Shown here: in pieces, positions 1-10,735 of the stretch
Layout: each line of letters opens with the position of its first letter
Position numbering within the stretch: the first letter of the stretch is position 1
NCBI GenBank assembly: GCA_013397435.1
Contig: VZRG01001551.1
Span: 1-64,000 of the forward strand
DNA: 64,000 nt
Origin: Erythrocercus mccallii
Lineage: Eukaryota; Chordata; Aves; Passeriformes; Dicruridae
Reading direction: 5' to 3'
Program-made: the position numbers and the translations under genes
The notes under the pieces: generated by a model
Seen by the model: the letters and a program-made list of their open reading frames with translations, nothing else
What the model was told of the DNA's origin: nothing
Databases searched by the model: none

Positions 1-1831
1 AAAAAAAAAAAAAAAGGTAAAATAATTTCGGTTTTGAATTTAAGGTGATTCAGTAAATTTTGGAGAAGAAACAAATATATTTTAAGGTTTTTTAAAAATC
101 ACATACATATATATGCATAAAACCATACATCTATAAATATATAGATTTATATTATTATGCAAACATCAAAGCAATAATTGTATATCTGAAACAGCTGAGA
201 AAAAAAAGGGGTTGAATTCTGTACAATGACTTTTTTGATCTGTGTCAGTATGAAAGAATGGTTGGCTACAATTTACACAGTTCAAACATTTATCTAAACT
301 GCCAGAGAAAAGCCATTCAGTGACATGAAGAAAGTACCTCAAGCTTCCATGTTAATCTAAGCACTGATTACACATACTGGAAGTTTGGGGTAAGAAAGAA
401 AATTTAGAAGGCTACTGCAATCTCCACAGGTAAACAGTAGGGAAAAATGTGATAAATTGTCAAGGATTTATTTCCAACACAGCAAGGTTGGTTTTTTTGG
501 TTTTTTTTTCTGAACAGGTATCATACCTTAAATGAACCCGGAAAATTTTATAAGATACTTGAAACATTTTACACAAACAGGTAACAACTCAGCAGGCAGG
601 AGGGCAGATAACCTGGACTTTGATAACATATCCAATACTCTTGGTACAGAATAGTAGTCACTAACTAGTCCATACTATCTTTATCAATGAGCCAGACCAC
701 CCCAACCAGCAAGTCACCAATAACAGCATTATTCAGAATCTGTACCCTTAAAAAGATGGCCCATTAAAACCCAGAAAATTAAAACTTGCTGAAGTCTGGA
801 AAGCTCAGCTTATTACAGGAAGAAAACATGTTATTTGTAACAGAAAACTTGTTTCTTAAAGCAGAAGGAAAAAACTGCCTTTTCTAAAGAATGCAACCTA
901 AAAATCACATGGTCTGACAGATTCCGTGACATAAGACAAGAACCAGCTTTGGCTAAAATCTAAAGTTCACAAACCAGTTAAAAGTTGAAATAATAATAAT
1001 AAATCAGCGCAATATCCTGACTGGCAGAACAATGTTAAGAGCATTAACATTTTTGCTGCTATATTTCATTTGCATTGAAATGTATTATAACCTTGCACAT
1101 AAAAACAGAACTCTTTGGCTGTATGTCCCAAAAGGATTGAGTAAATTTAATATCAGTACATCCCGTCACAAGTCAGGTGGAATTAATCCTGATGCAGATG
1201 TATGACTTGAAATGAAAAGGATCTTTTTTCTAAGGATCTGTGTCCTGGATACCAAACAACAGAATATTATCTCAAAACAGGACTAAATTAACTGAGTATG
1301 TTGATTTTTGTGTTAGCCTGCCCAGACAAAAAGCAGTATCACTGCTCAGTCTTATTTCTGTTAAGGAAATTCTCTGGCGATTAGTACTTTTAATTAGAGT
1401 ACTTCTCCACTCTGGATAGACTTCAGTCACAGAACTAAAGAAGCATAGAAAAGTAAGTCCAATATAAACAGCTTTAAAATCCTTTCTTGTATCTACAGAT
1501 AGAAAGGACATAGGTTTATAGCACTGCAGGATGAGTAACAAGTTCAACGAGCACTTTCTGGTTTTCCTGGAAAAACAGGAAATACCATGTACATATCTCC
1601 GTGTAAGTAGCTTCAATTCCAATGCAATCATTTCTTAGGAGACAGGTAAGCAGTGACAGCCTCCATTCAATAAATACTCTGAAAGGGATCATCTCCTGAC
1701 TGTGCACAGATCTCAGCTGGGATAACTGGATATTGCACACCAGAGTATCTCTGATCCCCAATGCCAGCTGCTACAAAGGACAGCAGCAGGTAAGGGAGCT
1801 GTGTGACACCTGAACTGTAAAAGTCACAGGC

Positions 1832-1841
1832 GACACGTGAC
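1832..1841 (-). promoter_or_regulatory. CLEAR-like E-box in HEXB intron 2
   Basis: The plus strand reads GACACGTGAC. It shares the CACGTGAC core with the CLEAR element GTCACGTGAC, which is bound by TFEB and TFE3 in lysosomal gene promoters, and differs from it at one position. It lies about 780 bp downstream of the HEXB start codon at the edge of the CpG island. HEXB is a known member of the mammalian CLEAR network. Whether this copy is bound is inference. Confidence 0.4.
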
Positions 1842-2006
1842 GAGCTTCGTGATTCACTGTGAGCTGAGATTTCCAACAGCATCAAGAGCAAGAATTAACT
1901 TCTGCTCGCCACTGTTGTGAAATGCTTTTGCGCGCTTGCTTCCGAGAGCCCTTGCTTTCCAGTTCCTTTAAAAAAACCACCCCAACCCTGCTGACTTCTA
2001 CACCGG

Positions 2007-2014
2007 GCACGTGA
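2007..2014 (-). promoter_or_regulatory. Second CLEAR-like E-box in HEXB intron 2
   Basis: The plus strand reads GCACGTGA, so the minus strand carries TCACGTGC, the core of the TFEB/MITF-family site. It sits 175 bp from the similar motif at 1832-1841 and within 80 bp of the exon 2 donor. Paired, closely spaced E-boxes are typical of lysosomal gene promoters. The site is visible; its function is inferred. Confidence 0.35.
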
Positions 2015-2084
2015 TAGGAGAAAAAGCGCTTAACGGTGCCGCCTAAGCCGGGGAAGGAGAGGCGCGGCGAGCGGGGGTACTCAC

Positions 2085-2242
2085 AGGCCTCGTTTGAGGC
2101 GAGCTGCGGGTGCCTGTCACAGCCAGGGTCCCCCGCCTCGATCACCACCTGCAGCTGGAACAGCTCGGGCTCCGCTCGGGCAGCCAGCGGCCTGCGGCCC
2201 CGCGTCCGCCACCGGGAATGCCCGAACATGTACTCGTAGTAC
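2085..2242 (-). CDS. HEXB: Beta-hexosaminidase subunit beta, coding exon 2
   Basis: On the minus strand a CAG acceptor at 2245-2243 precedes this 158-bp exon, which ends at a GCCT|GTGAGT donor (GT at 2084-2083). Joined to exon 1 it completes a split arginine codon and continues YYEYMFG, matching the family's RRY..Y.FG run. It then covers more of the zincin-like N-terminal domain, with alternating hydrophobics ending FQLQVVI. Cys139 (numbered from the first Met) should pair with Cys89 of exon 1, as the equivalent cysteines do in human HEXB. The NIS-type glycosylation site I recall just after this cysteine in the human protein is absent here (HPQLASNEA). The exon ends in phase 1, so the next codon, probably Tyr, is split across intron 2. 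The catalytic GH20 barrel lies outside the window. Confidence 0.88.
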
Positions 2243-2329
2243 CTGCCGGGGAAGCAGAGGCGCCGGCGGGGCCCTGAGGCGGCTGCTCCCGTCCCGCCGC
2301 TGCAGCACCCCGGCCCCGCCGCCGCTCAC
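2243..2329 (-). other. HEXB: HEXB intron 1 (87 bp, GC-rich)
   Basis: The minus strand shows GCAG|GTGAGC at the 5' end (GT at 2329-2328) and a pyrimidine-containing stretch ending CCGGCAG at the 3' end. Removing these 87 bases restores the frame and the conserved FRRYYEYMFG reading. The intron is unusually short and lies wholly inside the CpG island. Confidence 0.85.
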
Positions 2330-2622
2330 CTGCGGAAGGCATCCTGCAGCAGCCCGCAGCCCGGCCCCGCCGAGGAGCCGGCGCCATGCACCAGCTGGAA
2401 GCGGCTGGGCGATAGGTGCAGCTGGCGAGGGTACCTGCGGACCCGCTGCGGCAGCGGCCACAGCGAGTCCTCGGGGACGGCGTCTGCCGCCAGCTCCCAG
2501 CCGGACGGCTCCGGCTCCGCCTCGGCCCGCGGGGAGCCGTGGCGGAGGCTGGTGTTCACCAGCACGGCGGGCACCACGACGAGCCCCAGCAGCAGCCCAG
2601 CCAGCCCCATGGCTCTGCCCAT
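2330..2622 (-). CDS. HEXB: Beta-hexosaminidase subunit beta, coding exon 1 (signal peptide and start of N-terminal domain)
   Basis: This exon encodes the N-terminus of the lysosomal hexosaminidase beta chain. The beta chain forms HexB (beta-beta) and, with HEXA, HexA (alpha-beta), which removes terminal GlcNAc or GalNAc from glycans and GM2 ganglioside. Residues 1-22 form a hydrophobic signal peptide rich in Leu and Val. Residues 54-59 read LWPLPQ, the hallmark start of the mature N-terminal domain; HEXA has LWPWPQ from memory, so this favours HEXB, as does the neighbour ENC1. Cys89 in GPGC is followed by LLQDAFRR, matching the family's LLEEAFRR. The first ATG (2622) has A at -3 and G at +4. 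A second in-frame ATG (2610) is also in good context and would give a slightly shorter signal peptide. The exon ends in phase 2 at 2330. The 5' UTR is not delimited. Confidence 0.9.
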
Positions 2623-2854
2623 AGTGTGGCAGCTGCCTCAGCCCGTCCGTTCCCCTCACAGGGCAGCCCGGCTCCGCCTCCGGCGTCACGGAGCTGGTCA
2701 GGGCGGGCTCGGGCGCCTCAGTGCCCGCCCGCGGCTCCGCCCGCCCGGCGGCCGCTCGGAGGGAGTGCGGCAGGGCAAGGGGCCCGGGGGGCGTTTTGCT
2801 GGAGTGAGTGGCTGTTTCACGCTCTTCTGAGGGATTTTTTTCACATAAAGAACA

Positions 2855-3279
2855 TGAACTGTTAGCGTCCAAAGGAGAGCCACGAGGATGGTGGAGGGTG
2901 TGGGCAGGAAGCCGCATGAGGAGCGGCTGAGGTCACTCGGTGGTTCAGCCTGCAGGAGACAGGGGAGGCCTCACTGTGGCTTTCAACACCCTCGCGAGGG
3001 GCAGGTCCCGATCTCTTCCCTCGGTAACTAGTGACAGGATTTGAGGTAACAGTGCGCAGCTGAGCTGGGAGAAGCTCACGTTACTATCCAGAAAAGGTTC
3101 CTCACACAGAGGGTGGTTGGACATTGGTAGAGGCTCCCCGGGGAAGTGGTCACAGCAGCAGCCTGACAGTGTTCAAGAGGCATTTGAGCAATGCTTTGTG
3201 ACTCTTGGGACTATCCTGGTCAGAGCTAGGAGCTGGGCTTCAATGATCCTGATGGGTCCCTTCCATGACTTTCTATCAG
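2855..3279 (+). mobile_element. CR1 LINE fragment (5'-truncated, 3' part)
   Basis: The plus strand reads through the typical CR1 3' region in order. First comes a degraded 'gtccaaaggagagccacgag' block, then 'ggttcagcctg' with the gagaagaggaggctcaggggaggcctc-like block. After that come the two-step 'acagagggtggt' and 'ggggaagtggt' blocks, and finally 'gatgggtcccttcca' before 'tttctatca'. It is divergent from the consensus and has no coding potential. It lies upstream of HEXB in the opposite orientation, starting about 230 bp from the HEXB start codon. Borders are estimated to within about 20 bp. Confidence 0.85.
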
Positions 3280-6200
3280 CTGGCATCATGAGGTCTTGCA
3301 GGTGGCACTCCTCTACAGAATAAGGGAGTGTGGCTGGGCCAGCTTAATTTCTGTATGGAAAGGGTGTGTGTGAAGGACTCTGCATCGCTTGTGCTGCTAC
3401 AAAACAATTTCAGTCTCAGCAGAAACTCCTTTCTCACAGGCTTTCTACAGAACATCTTATAAGCTATATGGTGAATAAGCTGGAGACTGAGTTGCAGTGA
3501 AGTGTTTTAGCTTGTAACCAAACAAACCTGGTGTTTTGGCCAATCTCAGTGCAAACTTGGGGAAGTTGTTCTGAAGTGTTTGCGAAGAAGGCAAATCAAG
3601 CATTTCAAGACTGGAAGTCTTAGTGGGAAGGAATTTAGGCTTCATGTCACTTCTAACTGAATGGTTAATGCAAACACTGAAGTGTCATCGTTGTTGCTTT
3701 GGCTGATGCACCAGTTAAACCCACAGCACACATGGGGGGAGCTGACACCTGCACTCTGCTGCTGCAGAGTAACTGAGGAGCTGGTCAGCCATTCTGAAGG
3801 GGGTGGATCACAAAACATCCTAGTTTTGCCATTTTCCGTGCCCAACCATGCAAATGGAGTGCAAAGGCTTAATGGAAAGTGTTTGATGCATGCTATCCAT
3901 AGCAGAATGTTATTTAATCTTGTAATGCTATAAGTAAAAGGAGTTCTTTACGAGGTGATATCAAAGAGGCACAACAGGACATGACACCTGCAAGCCTACC
4001 CATGCCCCTGCATGTCAGGAAACATATGGAAATGGCAGTGCTCTCTTTTCTGGTGCTCTCCGAGGCAATTGTAACACTCTACTCTTCAAGCTGTGGTAGA
4101 GGTTTCCAGCTGCCTGTTACAACATACCTTGTATATCTTTCCTTTGCCTGGTGTGATTGTCTCCTCAACTGTGTTGATTTAACTGTTCCTGCTGCCTACC
4201 TCTGTTCATCTTTTTAGACATACTTAGAAAATATGGATTGTTTCATAGGTTTCTTTGACAAATCAGCTCTCATGGGAAGGAGAGGGTAAGGATAAGTAGC
4301 TGCAGTTGCAGGGGGGACTGTAATATAGTAAACTAAATCTTCTGTTTACAGGTAAGTGTTAACCACCCTGGCCGCCCCTAAGGTAATTCTCAGACACACT
4401 GAGAATTTTTTCTTTCAGTTGTTTTCAGTGGCTGATCTTCTGTAGAGCAAGCCTGTTTTATACCAATGAAGTGCACCCATTCATTAGTCATTTAATAAAT
4501 ATTCACCTAATAATTTATTATTGTCACGCTTTAAAATATTTATTCTCTGCACAAAATAATAATTTAAATTAATTTTGCTTTTTTATCTTCTTTGGGTAGA
4601 TTTTATGATGATCAATCAAGAGATCAGCTAGTCTTTCCTTGTGTAAGTGCATGAATATAGCTTTTTTCTTTTACTCATTGATACACTTGACAAAATTGTA
4701 AAAACTTGATATCTTTGAGATATTTATCTGCCATTTTTGCTTCAATTTGACCTCTGGGATTTAAAAGTTACTGGGTGGAGTACTCAGACACAAACATGCT
4801 CTCCTCATTTTCTAAGGAAACCTTGCTGTGGTGTCTTTGGTTACCACAAACAATCTAAGTCTGCATTGGCGTTTTTAGACACTTAGGTTTGAAGTGATCT
4901 TATGTAACCCAGTTTTATGTTTCATCTTAGGACTGGTTCTAAACTCACAGTAGAGGATAAACAGGATGCATAAAATTGAAGAGTGATTTCAGTGGGATTT
5001 CCATAGAACACAGCAGAATGATGAAACTGCAGAGCTAGGACTGTAATTGTTTCCAGCATTGTGCACAATCAAAGAAGATATCAGTGTGCCTATTACTCTT
5101 AAAAAAAAAAAAAAAGAAAAAAGAGCTCCAGTATCAATTCAAAATCTTGTATGTGGAAATCCACCATACTTTATCCTTAGCCTGTTCTGTAAGTTTGATG
5201 TTGTGCTTCTGAGAGAAATGGATTTTGATCTTTCTTTACTGTTGACATTTTGCCGAGATTGTAAACTGCATTAGAATGGGAATGTACTCTTACCTAGGCT
5301 TGTAAACTTACATGGTTTTATAGGTTATACATACACATTGAATGAGTAGTAAAGTACTATTTTGCATTTTTGTGGAAAAATTGAGAAATGCAATCATGAG
5401 TTATTCAGATCAGGAACTTGAATCCTCTTTTTCTACCACAGATGGCTTTTCCATTCTTCAAGATAAAAGTTATGTGTCATTTAGTTGCAAACTAATCCTT
5501 TCTGAAAATGGGAGGGAAATTGCTGCAGTAAAAAAACATAATAAACGTAGCTGAGTTTGACTCCTACAACAGAATTGTACAGATTCCCTTACACACATTC
5601 CTGTGTTAAATAGGAATTAAAAAAAGAAAAGGCACCATTTTGGACATTAGGAATGTCAAAGGTTCACCTTGCTAACCAAAATGGTGGAATTGGGCTGCAC
5701 ACCAGTCACTTTTAAGGGATGAAGGTCTTCCATTTGTGTAGGTCTTAGTTCTTGCAGTTGTTCTGTGGCTACAGCAGTCACATCGAAGCGATAGAAGATC
5801 TCGCAGCAGTGTTTCCTGGTGTGCCAAGAAATGCTCCATACAGTCTCTACTGTTGACTTCACTAAAAAAATGTTCCATATAGTCTCTGCTGTTGTCTTCT
5901 TATTTGAGAAATAACAAAGCAGCATAGAGGAAACAGTGACTTACTACCACTGTACCATATTTTGTGGCCACTGTAGTCTGGTCAACATATGGGAATGTTA
6001 CTACCCAGTAGACTAGGGTGTGAGTTGGGACCAGACTGGGAATTTCACATTGGTGTCTCACAAAGACATTTTTGGAGTATGTTAGAAGTTTATCCATTAA
6101 ATTTTGAAAGAAATTCATCACTGTTAGTGAAAAGTATGACTTCCCCATTATTTGGAAACCAAGTGATATTTTATTTGCTGCATTGCCAAGCTAAGCTAAA

Positions 6201-9200
6201 TTCTTAAGTTGCCTGAAACTGACAGATCACAAGTAAATGTTTTTTACCATGGTTGTAATAAATTCTGTTGTTCCACTGTCTGAGTAGTGGAACCTACGAG
6301 TAGTACATATCCTTTGCAGATGGGACTGAATCTTTCCATGCAGCTGATTAATTGCTAGGTACATGGCATAGGATACCTCAGATGAAGGTATTGCCTACAA
6401 GGGGGTGTTGTGACTGAATCAAGTAGGATGATAATTTCATACTACATATAGCTGCTGACAATAATTTTGTATAGGGAAAGATTGTGAAGATTCTGCAGGT
6501 TAGAAATGTAATAAAATTCTAACAGGGAATCACTTGCTGCACTGTAAGTTCCCAACCTGGCTTGCACACAGTCTTCTGTATGGTTATTGTATGTCTACAT
6601 TTTTCCAAATACATGTTCTTTTTCATCCTGGCCTCTTTGTATAGATATCTTTTTATGGATGTCTTTTATATATCAAGAGTATCCAGGCACTGATTACATC
6701 AAGAAGGCCGGAAACCCTGACAGCCTAGAAATCCTGTGTGTCACCAGTGAGTGCTTGAACGATGGGTTTAGAACTGTCCGACTTTAAGTATGTTTGTTGG
6801 CTGAAGAGAATTTCCAAATGGAACATAATATATGAGCTGTCTGTGAGCTACATGCTGAGAATGTTGGTATTGATGTTGACATACATAATTAGGGATAAGA
6901 ACTAATGAAAACAGGATGTTTAAATGATGTAACTTCAAGGAAACTCACAGGCTGAAAATGTTTCAAACAATAGTAAGGACAGTTTGTGAATGGATGCACA
7001 TGCCAGATGCATGATTAGTGTAAGTAGGTGAACCAGCTAGAAAGAAAACTCTGGACACAGCATATATAATACACACACATTCTTTTGTAAAGGGAATTGT
7101 GGTTTAGGCTGCCAGCCTCATTGTGTGCTACTGTCTGACTACTTTTAGTATTTGTTATGTGATTTGGATAGAAAGAAATCTGAATTATTCTAGTACCGGG
7201 TCAGGTCTGTGGCTTAAGTGCCTAAGCCTCTAGAAGGTGTGAAAAACACGTTGGGAGAAAAGTGCTAACATATGCTGGATGCAGAAGGGTTCTAGGCTGC
7301 TGGGTGGCTATAAAACTCCTCATGGTCTTTTGTTGATTTGTCTTTTCTGTTTCACAGCTGTCTGGGAATTCTGTGAAAGTCAGGTCTGGAGCAGTGCTGC
7401 CACTGGGCTTGGGGACTTCAGACTCATGGAGCCTCCTATTCTGATAGAGATATGCTGCTCACAAATAGATTGCCCTGGGGTCTTTGGTTTCACCAGCACT
7501 GGTTCTTTGGTCTGCAGCTATTGCAATGAGATATCAGAGGGAGAAAAAGGCTGAGTAAAGCCTTTTGTACAGTCTGTTTTGAGTAATGGTTTGTGCCTGT
7601 TCATTAACTGCTGATTTCTCAAAGTGCTTTCGTCACTACTGCAGACACAGTTTGTCAAGTAGGACATAGTAGAGCTGTCCTGGATTAGAAGTGTGTGGAA
7701 AAATTCACAACAGCAGAGGTTTATGTCCAGAAAAGAAACAGAGGAGTCCAGTAATTTTATTCACTTTATGTAACTTTATACAAAGGGAGAGGCCATGGTC
7801 ATTCTGCTGGGATCTCTCAAATTGTTGGGGGACACAGCCCCCTTTTTATCCTGAGCTCCTGGCCACATCACCCTCTTCCTTTCTCCATTGGCTGAGGTAC
7901 TTGGAAGATACTGACTACCTGAATTGCCTACTCTCTGTACCCCTCTACTACAGACTCCCTTTTTATAATTTTTTTCTTTTATAACAAAACATCAGGAGTG
8001 TCCACACGATGTCTGAGGTACAGAACCCTTGCAAGTTTTATATGTTGGAGATTTCTTTAATAATCAAAGAGGACAAAGTCTATACAGAGAGGTTTGATTG
8101 ATTGATTTATATCTAACTATTATGGGGAAAGATGACAAAATCTTTTCCTCCCTTCTGAAGCCACGTCTTCACCAGCAGATGGTGGTATGCTCTCATGGCA
8201 TCAGTGTCTCCTTCCTGGGGACTTCATCCTGGAAGTGTTACTACAGGCATAATGGCAACAACAATTACATCTGTACATCTTGGTAGCTGATTACAAACCA
8301 TTCCAGGATTGCATGCACGAAGTTTTTTGCTGAGTTCCCCCATGCTGTGCTTATATGGCAAAGTAAATATTACTTCATTTTGTCACTGAAGAAATCCATG
8401 CAAATCAGATGCCTACTTAATGGCTATTTGTATTATGACTAGTTAACATTCAAATTTCCTGATTACAGATTACAGGATAATAGGAACCTCAGTGTACAGG
8501 GGTAAGTCTGTGTCCTCTTTAGGAACACTAGAAGAACTTTCCAGTGGCAAAACCCAGCTAAATCAGCTATGTCTAGAGAGGCAAGAAATAAAATTATTAT
8601 TTCTCAGGACCTGAGCAAATCTTGTTTTGTTTCTGCCTCCTTCCTTGCTGTCACCGAAAATGTTGAACTTAGGATGAATTAAAATGTTGTGGCCTTGAAA
8701 AAGTTTTCATGTCTTTCTCCTAATTTCACTCTGAAAACTAGGTTCCCACTAAACAAACGCAATGTTTTCAAGTGGAGACCCATTGCTCTTTTCTGATGAA
8801 ATATCCAATTTATGGACAGTACAATTTAGTCAGAGAGGGTGACATACCAGCAGGTACAACTTCAGAGAGACTTTGATAAACTTAAGGATTGGACTAGTAG
8901 CTCATTAACTTCAGTGTCCTGTGCACCAGAACAGGCTGATTGGTAATTTCTTCAATGCACCACTGAAACAAGCTCTCTGGGGAGCCTGTTTCATCCATAG
9001 AGCATTTGAGCTTGGCCAGGTAAGGCTGAACCTGACCTCATCTGTGTTGCTGTAAATCCATTTTGTGCAAAAGTCCTCTCCTGCTATTGCTGCTTTAGCC
9101 ATGTTGCTTTGGCTTAGTGCTAGCTGCAGTAGATCTATATTGCCCACTATATTTAAATTAAGAATATGCTCTGTGGGAAATTTGTACAACATAAAAGTTT

Positions 9201-9589
9201 CTAGGAACAGTAACCTAATGATATGATCTTCTGTTCACCTTGGATACCCTAAGCCAGGTTCATCTGTTCTATGTCACCTGGCCATGCTGTGCCTCTCTCT
9301 GCTGCAGCTGAACAGAGGGACTCTGCAGCTTCACTGTTGTATGCTGGTAGGGTTTACTAAAGTTGATCTGGACATGGAACAAAGTTATGACTGCAGTTAT
9401 GTTGTCCTGGAAGAGAAGAAAGTTTTGTAGGAGAGCTAAAGAGAAGAACAAAACAGAGAACGTGTCACTCAGTGCTCCAGTTTTTCTATTGAGATGAAGT
9501 CCTATACATCGAGTTCTGGCTCAAGGGCAGTAAGATCACGAACAAGAAAAGGTCAAAGGAAGAGGTGCCCCAAAAAGGGGCTGCTTGTG
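3280..9589. other. Intergenic, AT-rich, no gene recognised
   Basis: Open frames here are short (91-97 codons at most) and resemble no protein I know. The stretch holds an A-rich run at 5100-5115 and one imperfect 32-bp direct duplication (5831-5901). No CpG island, RNA gene or intact mobile element was seen. Confidence 0.6.
5831..5901. repeat. Imperfect direct duplication, period 39 bp
   Basis: The 32 bases from 5831 (atgctccatacagtctct...) recur from 5870 (atgttccatatagtctct...) with 26 of 32 positions identical by eye. The copies are separated by a short A-rich spacer. It looks like a small local duplication that has since diverged. Confidence 0.6.
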
Positions 9590-10735
9590 TTGCTCTTTCT
9601 GTTGTAAAGGACTCTGTCCTGCATGACATCTTTGTCTCTAAACTGGGGAGATGTGGATTGGATGGGTGGATCACTTGGTGGGTAAAGAATTGGCTGGATG
9701 GTCACACTCAAAAGGTTGCAGCCTACCGTTCAGTGTCCAAGTGGAAACCAGTGACGTGTGGAATTCTTTAGGGGTTAGTATTGTGACTGTCCCTGTTTAA
9801 AATATTTGCTGGTGACATGGACAGTGGGACTGAGTGCAATCTGAGCATGGCTGCCAACAACACCGAGCTATGTGGTGCAGCTGATGTACTGCAGGGCAGG
9901 CATGCCATGCAGAGGGACCTTACTGGTCTTGAGAGCTGGGTCCACGTAAATCTCGTTAAATTCAACAAGGTCAAATACAAGGTCCTACATCTCGTAATCC
10001 CGACCGCAAGTGGAAGGGGTGAGAGCAGGGGTAGAGAATGGATTGATAATAGATTTGAGTCAAAAGACTTGGGGGTGCTGGGGATGAGAGGCTGGACATG
10101 CCCCAGCCATGGGCACTCACAGCCCAGAGAGCCAAACGTGTCCTGCGCTGCATCCAGAGCAGTGTGGGCAGCAAGGCCAGGGAGGGGATTCTGCCCCTCT
10201 GCTCTGCTCTGCTGAGACCTCACCTGGAGTACTGGGGCCTCCATCATAAAAAAAGGCATGGGCTTGTTCAACTTAGTTCAGATGAGGGCCATGGAGATGA
10301 TCACAAGGCAGGAATATCTTTCCTATGAACACAAACTGAGAGATTGGGATTGTTCAGCCTGGAAAAGAGAAGGCTCTTGGGAGACCTTAGACCACCACCT
10401 AGTATATAAAGGGGGCCTACACAAGAGATGGAGAGGGACTTTTTACTAGGGCATGTAGTGGTAGGACAAGAGGGAATAGCTGTAAGATGACAGAGGCTAG
10501 CTTTAGATTGGACATTAAAAATAAATCTTTCACTGTAAGGCTGCTGAGACACTAGAAAAGGTTGACTGGACAAGTGGATGTGGATGTCGCATTCTGGAAG
10601 TGTTCAAGGTCAGGTTTGAATGGAGCTCTGGGCAACCTGGTCTAGTGGTTGGTGTCCCTGCCTGTGGCAGGGGGATTGGAACTAGATGATCTTTGAGGCC
10701 CCTTCCAGCCCAAACCATTCTATGATTCTGTGATT
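9590..10735 (+). mobile_element. CR1 LINE, reverse-transcriptase 3' half and 3' UTR, inactive
   Basis: Translated in pieces, this copy gives CR1 ORF2 from the middle of the reverse-transcriptase domain. One segment reads DSVLHDIFVSKLGRCGLDGW, followed by WVKNWLDGHTQ and WKPVTCG; the next ends QRDLTGLESW and KFNKVKYKVLHL. A stop follows the first segment. The catalytic FADDTKL motif is changed to AANNTEL at about 9850-9870, so both catalytic aspartates are lost. Nucleotide similarity continues through the 'cctcacctggagtactggggcc' block and the 3' UTR, to a terminal attctatgattctgtgatt at about 10717-10735, the 8-bp tail repeat of avian CR1. The 5' part is missing, as is usual for incomplete reverse transcription. 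Confidence 0.93.

Larger units (their letters stand above)
1..2084 (-). other. HEXB: HEXB intron 2 (partial, runs off left edge)
   Basis: Reading the minus strand, this stretch begins at the donor after HEXB exon 2 (GTGAGT at 2084-2079) and runs out of the window. I looked for the next coding segment of the N-terminal hexosaminidase domain and for the GH20 barrel, and saw neither. The remaining exons therefore lie beyond position 1. The sequence is AT-rich apart from the CpG-island shoulder at about 1900-2084. It opens with a 15-base A run. Two E-box motifs (1834-1841 and 2008-2014) are described separately. Open frames here are short and show no recognisable protein. Confidence 0.75.
2035..2800. 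promoter_or_regulatory. CpG island over HEXB promoter, exon 1 and exon 2
   Basis: Base composition changes sharply from AT-rich flanks to GC-rich sequence dense in CpG. The island covers both visible HEXB coding exons and about 180 bp upstream of the start codon. GC-box-like sequences (CCGCCC and its complement) lie at about 2730-2750, and a CGTCACG half-CRE/half-CLEAR motif at 2684-2690. No TATA box was seen, as expected for a housekeeping lysosomal gene with dispersed start sites. The transcription start is not resolved but should lie between about 2625 and 2800. Confidence 0.75.

Noticed and set aside
2117..2917. A 266-codon minus-strand frame over the HEXB start
   Set aside because: It is an out-of-frame reading through HEXB exons 1 and 2 and intron 1. 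The HEXB frame with LWPLPQ and correct splice sites explains the region.
5100..5115. A-run that could be the tail of a processed pseudogene
   Set aside because: No recognisable cDNA-like body precedes it and no flanking duplications were seen. The same applies to the A-runs at 41109-41118 and 41262-41279.
9768..10328. Frames of up to 167 codons on both strands near 10 kb
   Set aside because: They lie within the CR1 copy. The plus-strand ones are broken pieces of CR1 ORF2 and the minus-strand ones are antisense to it.
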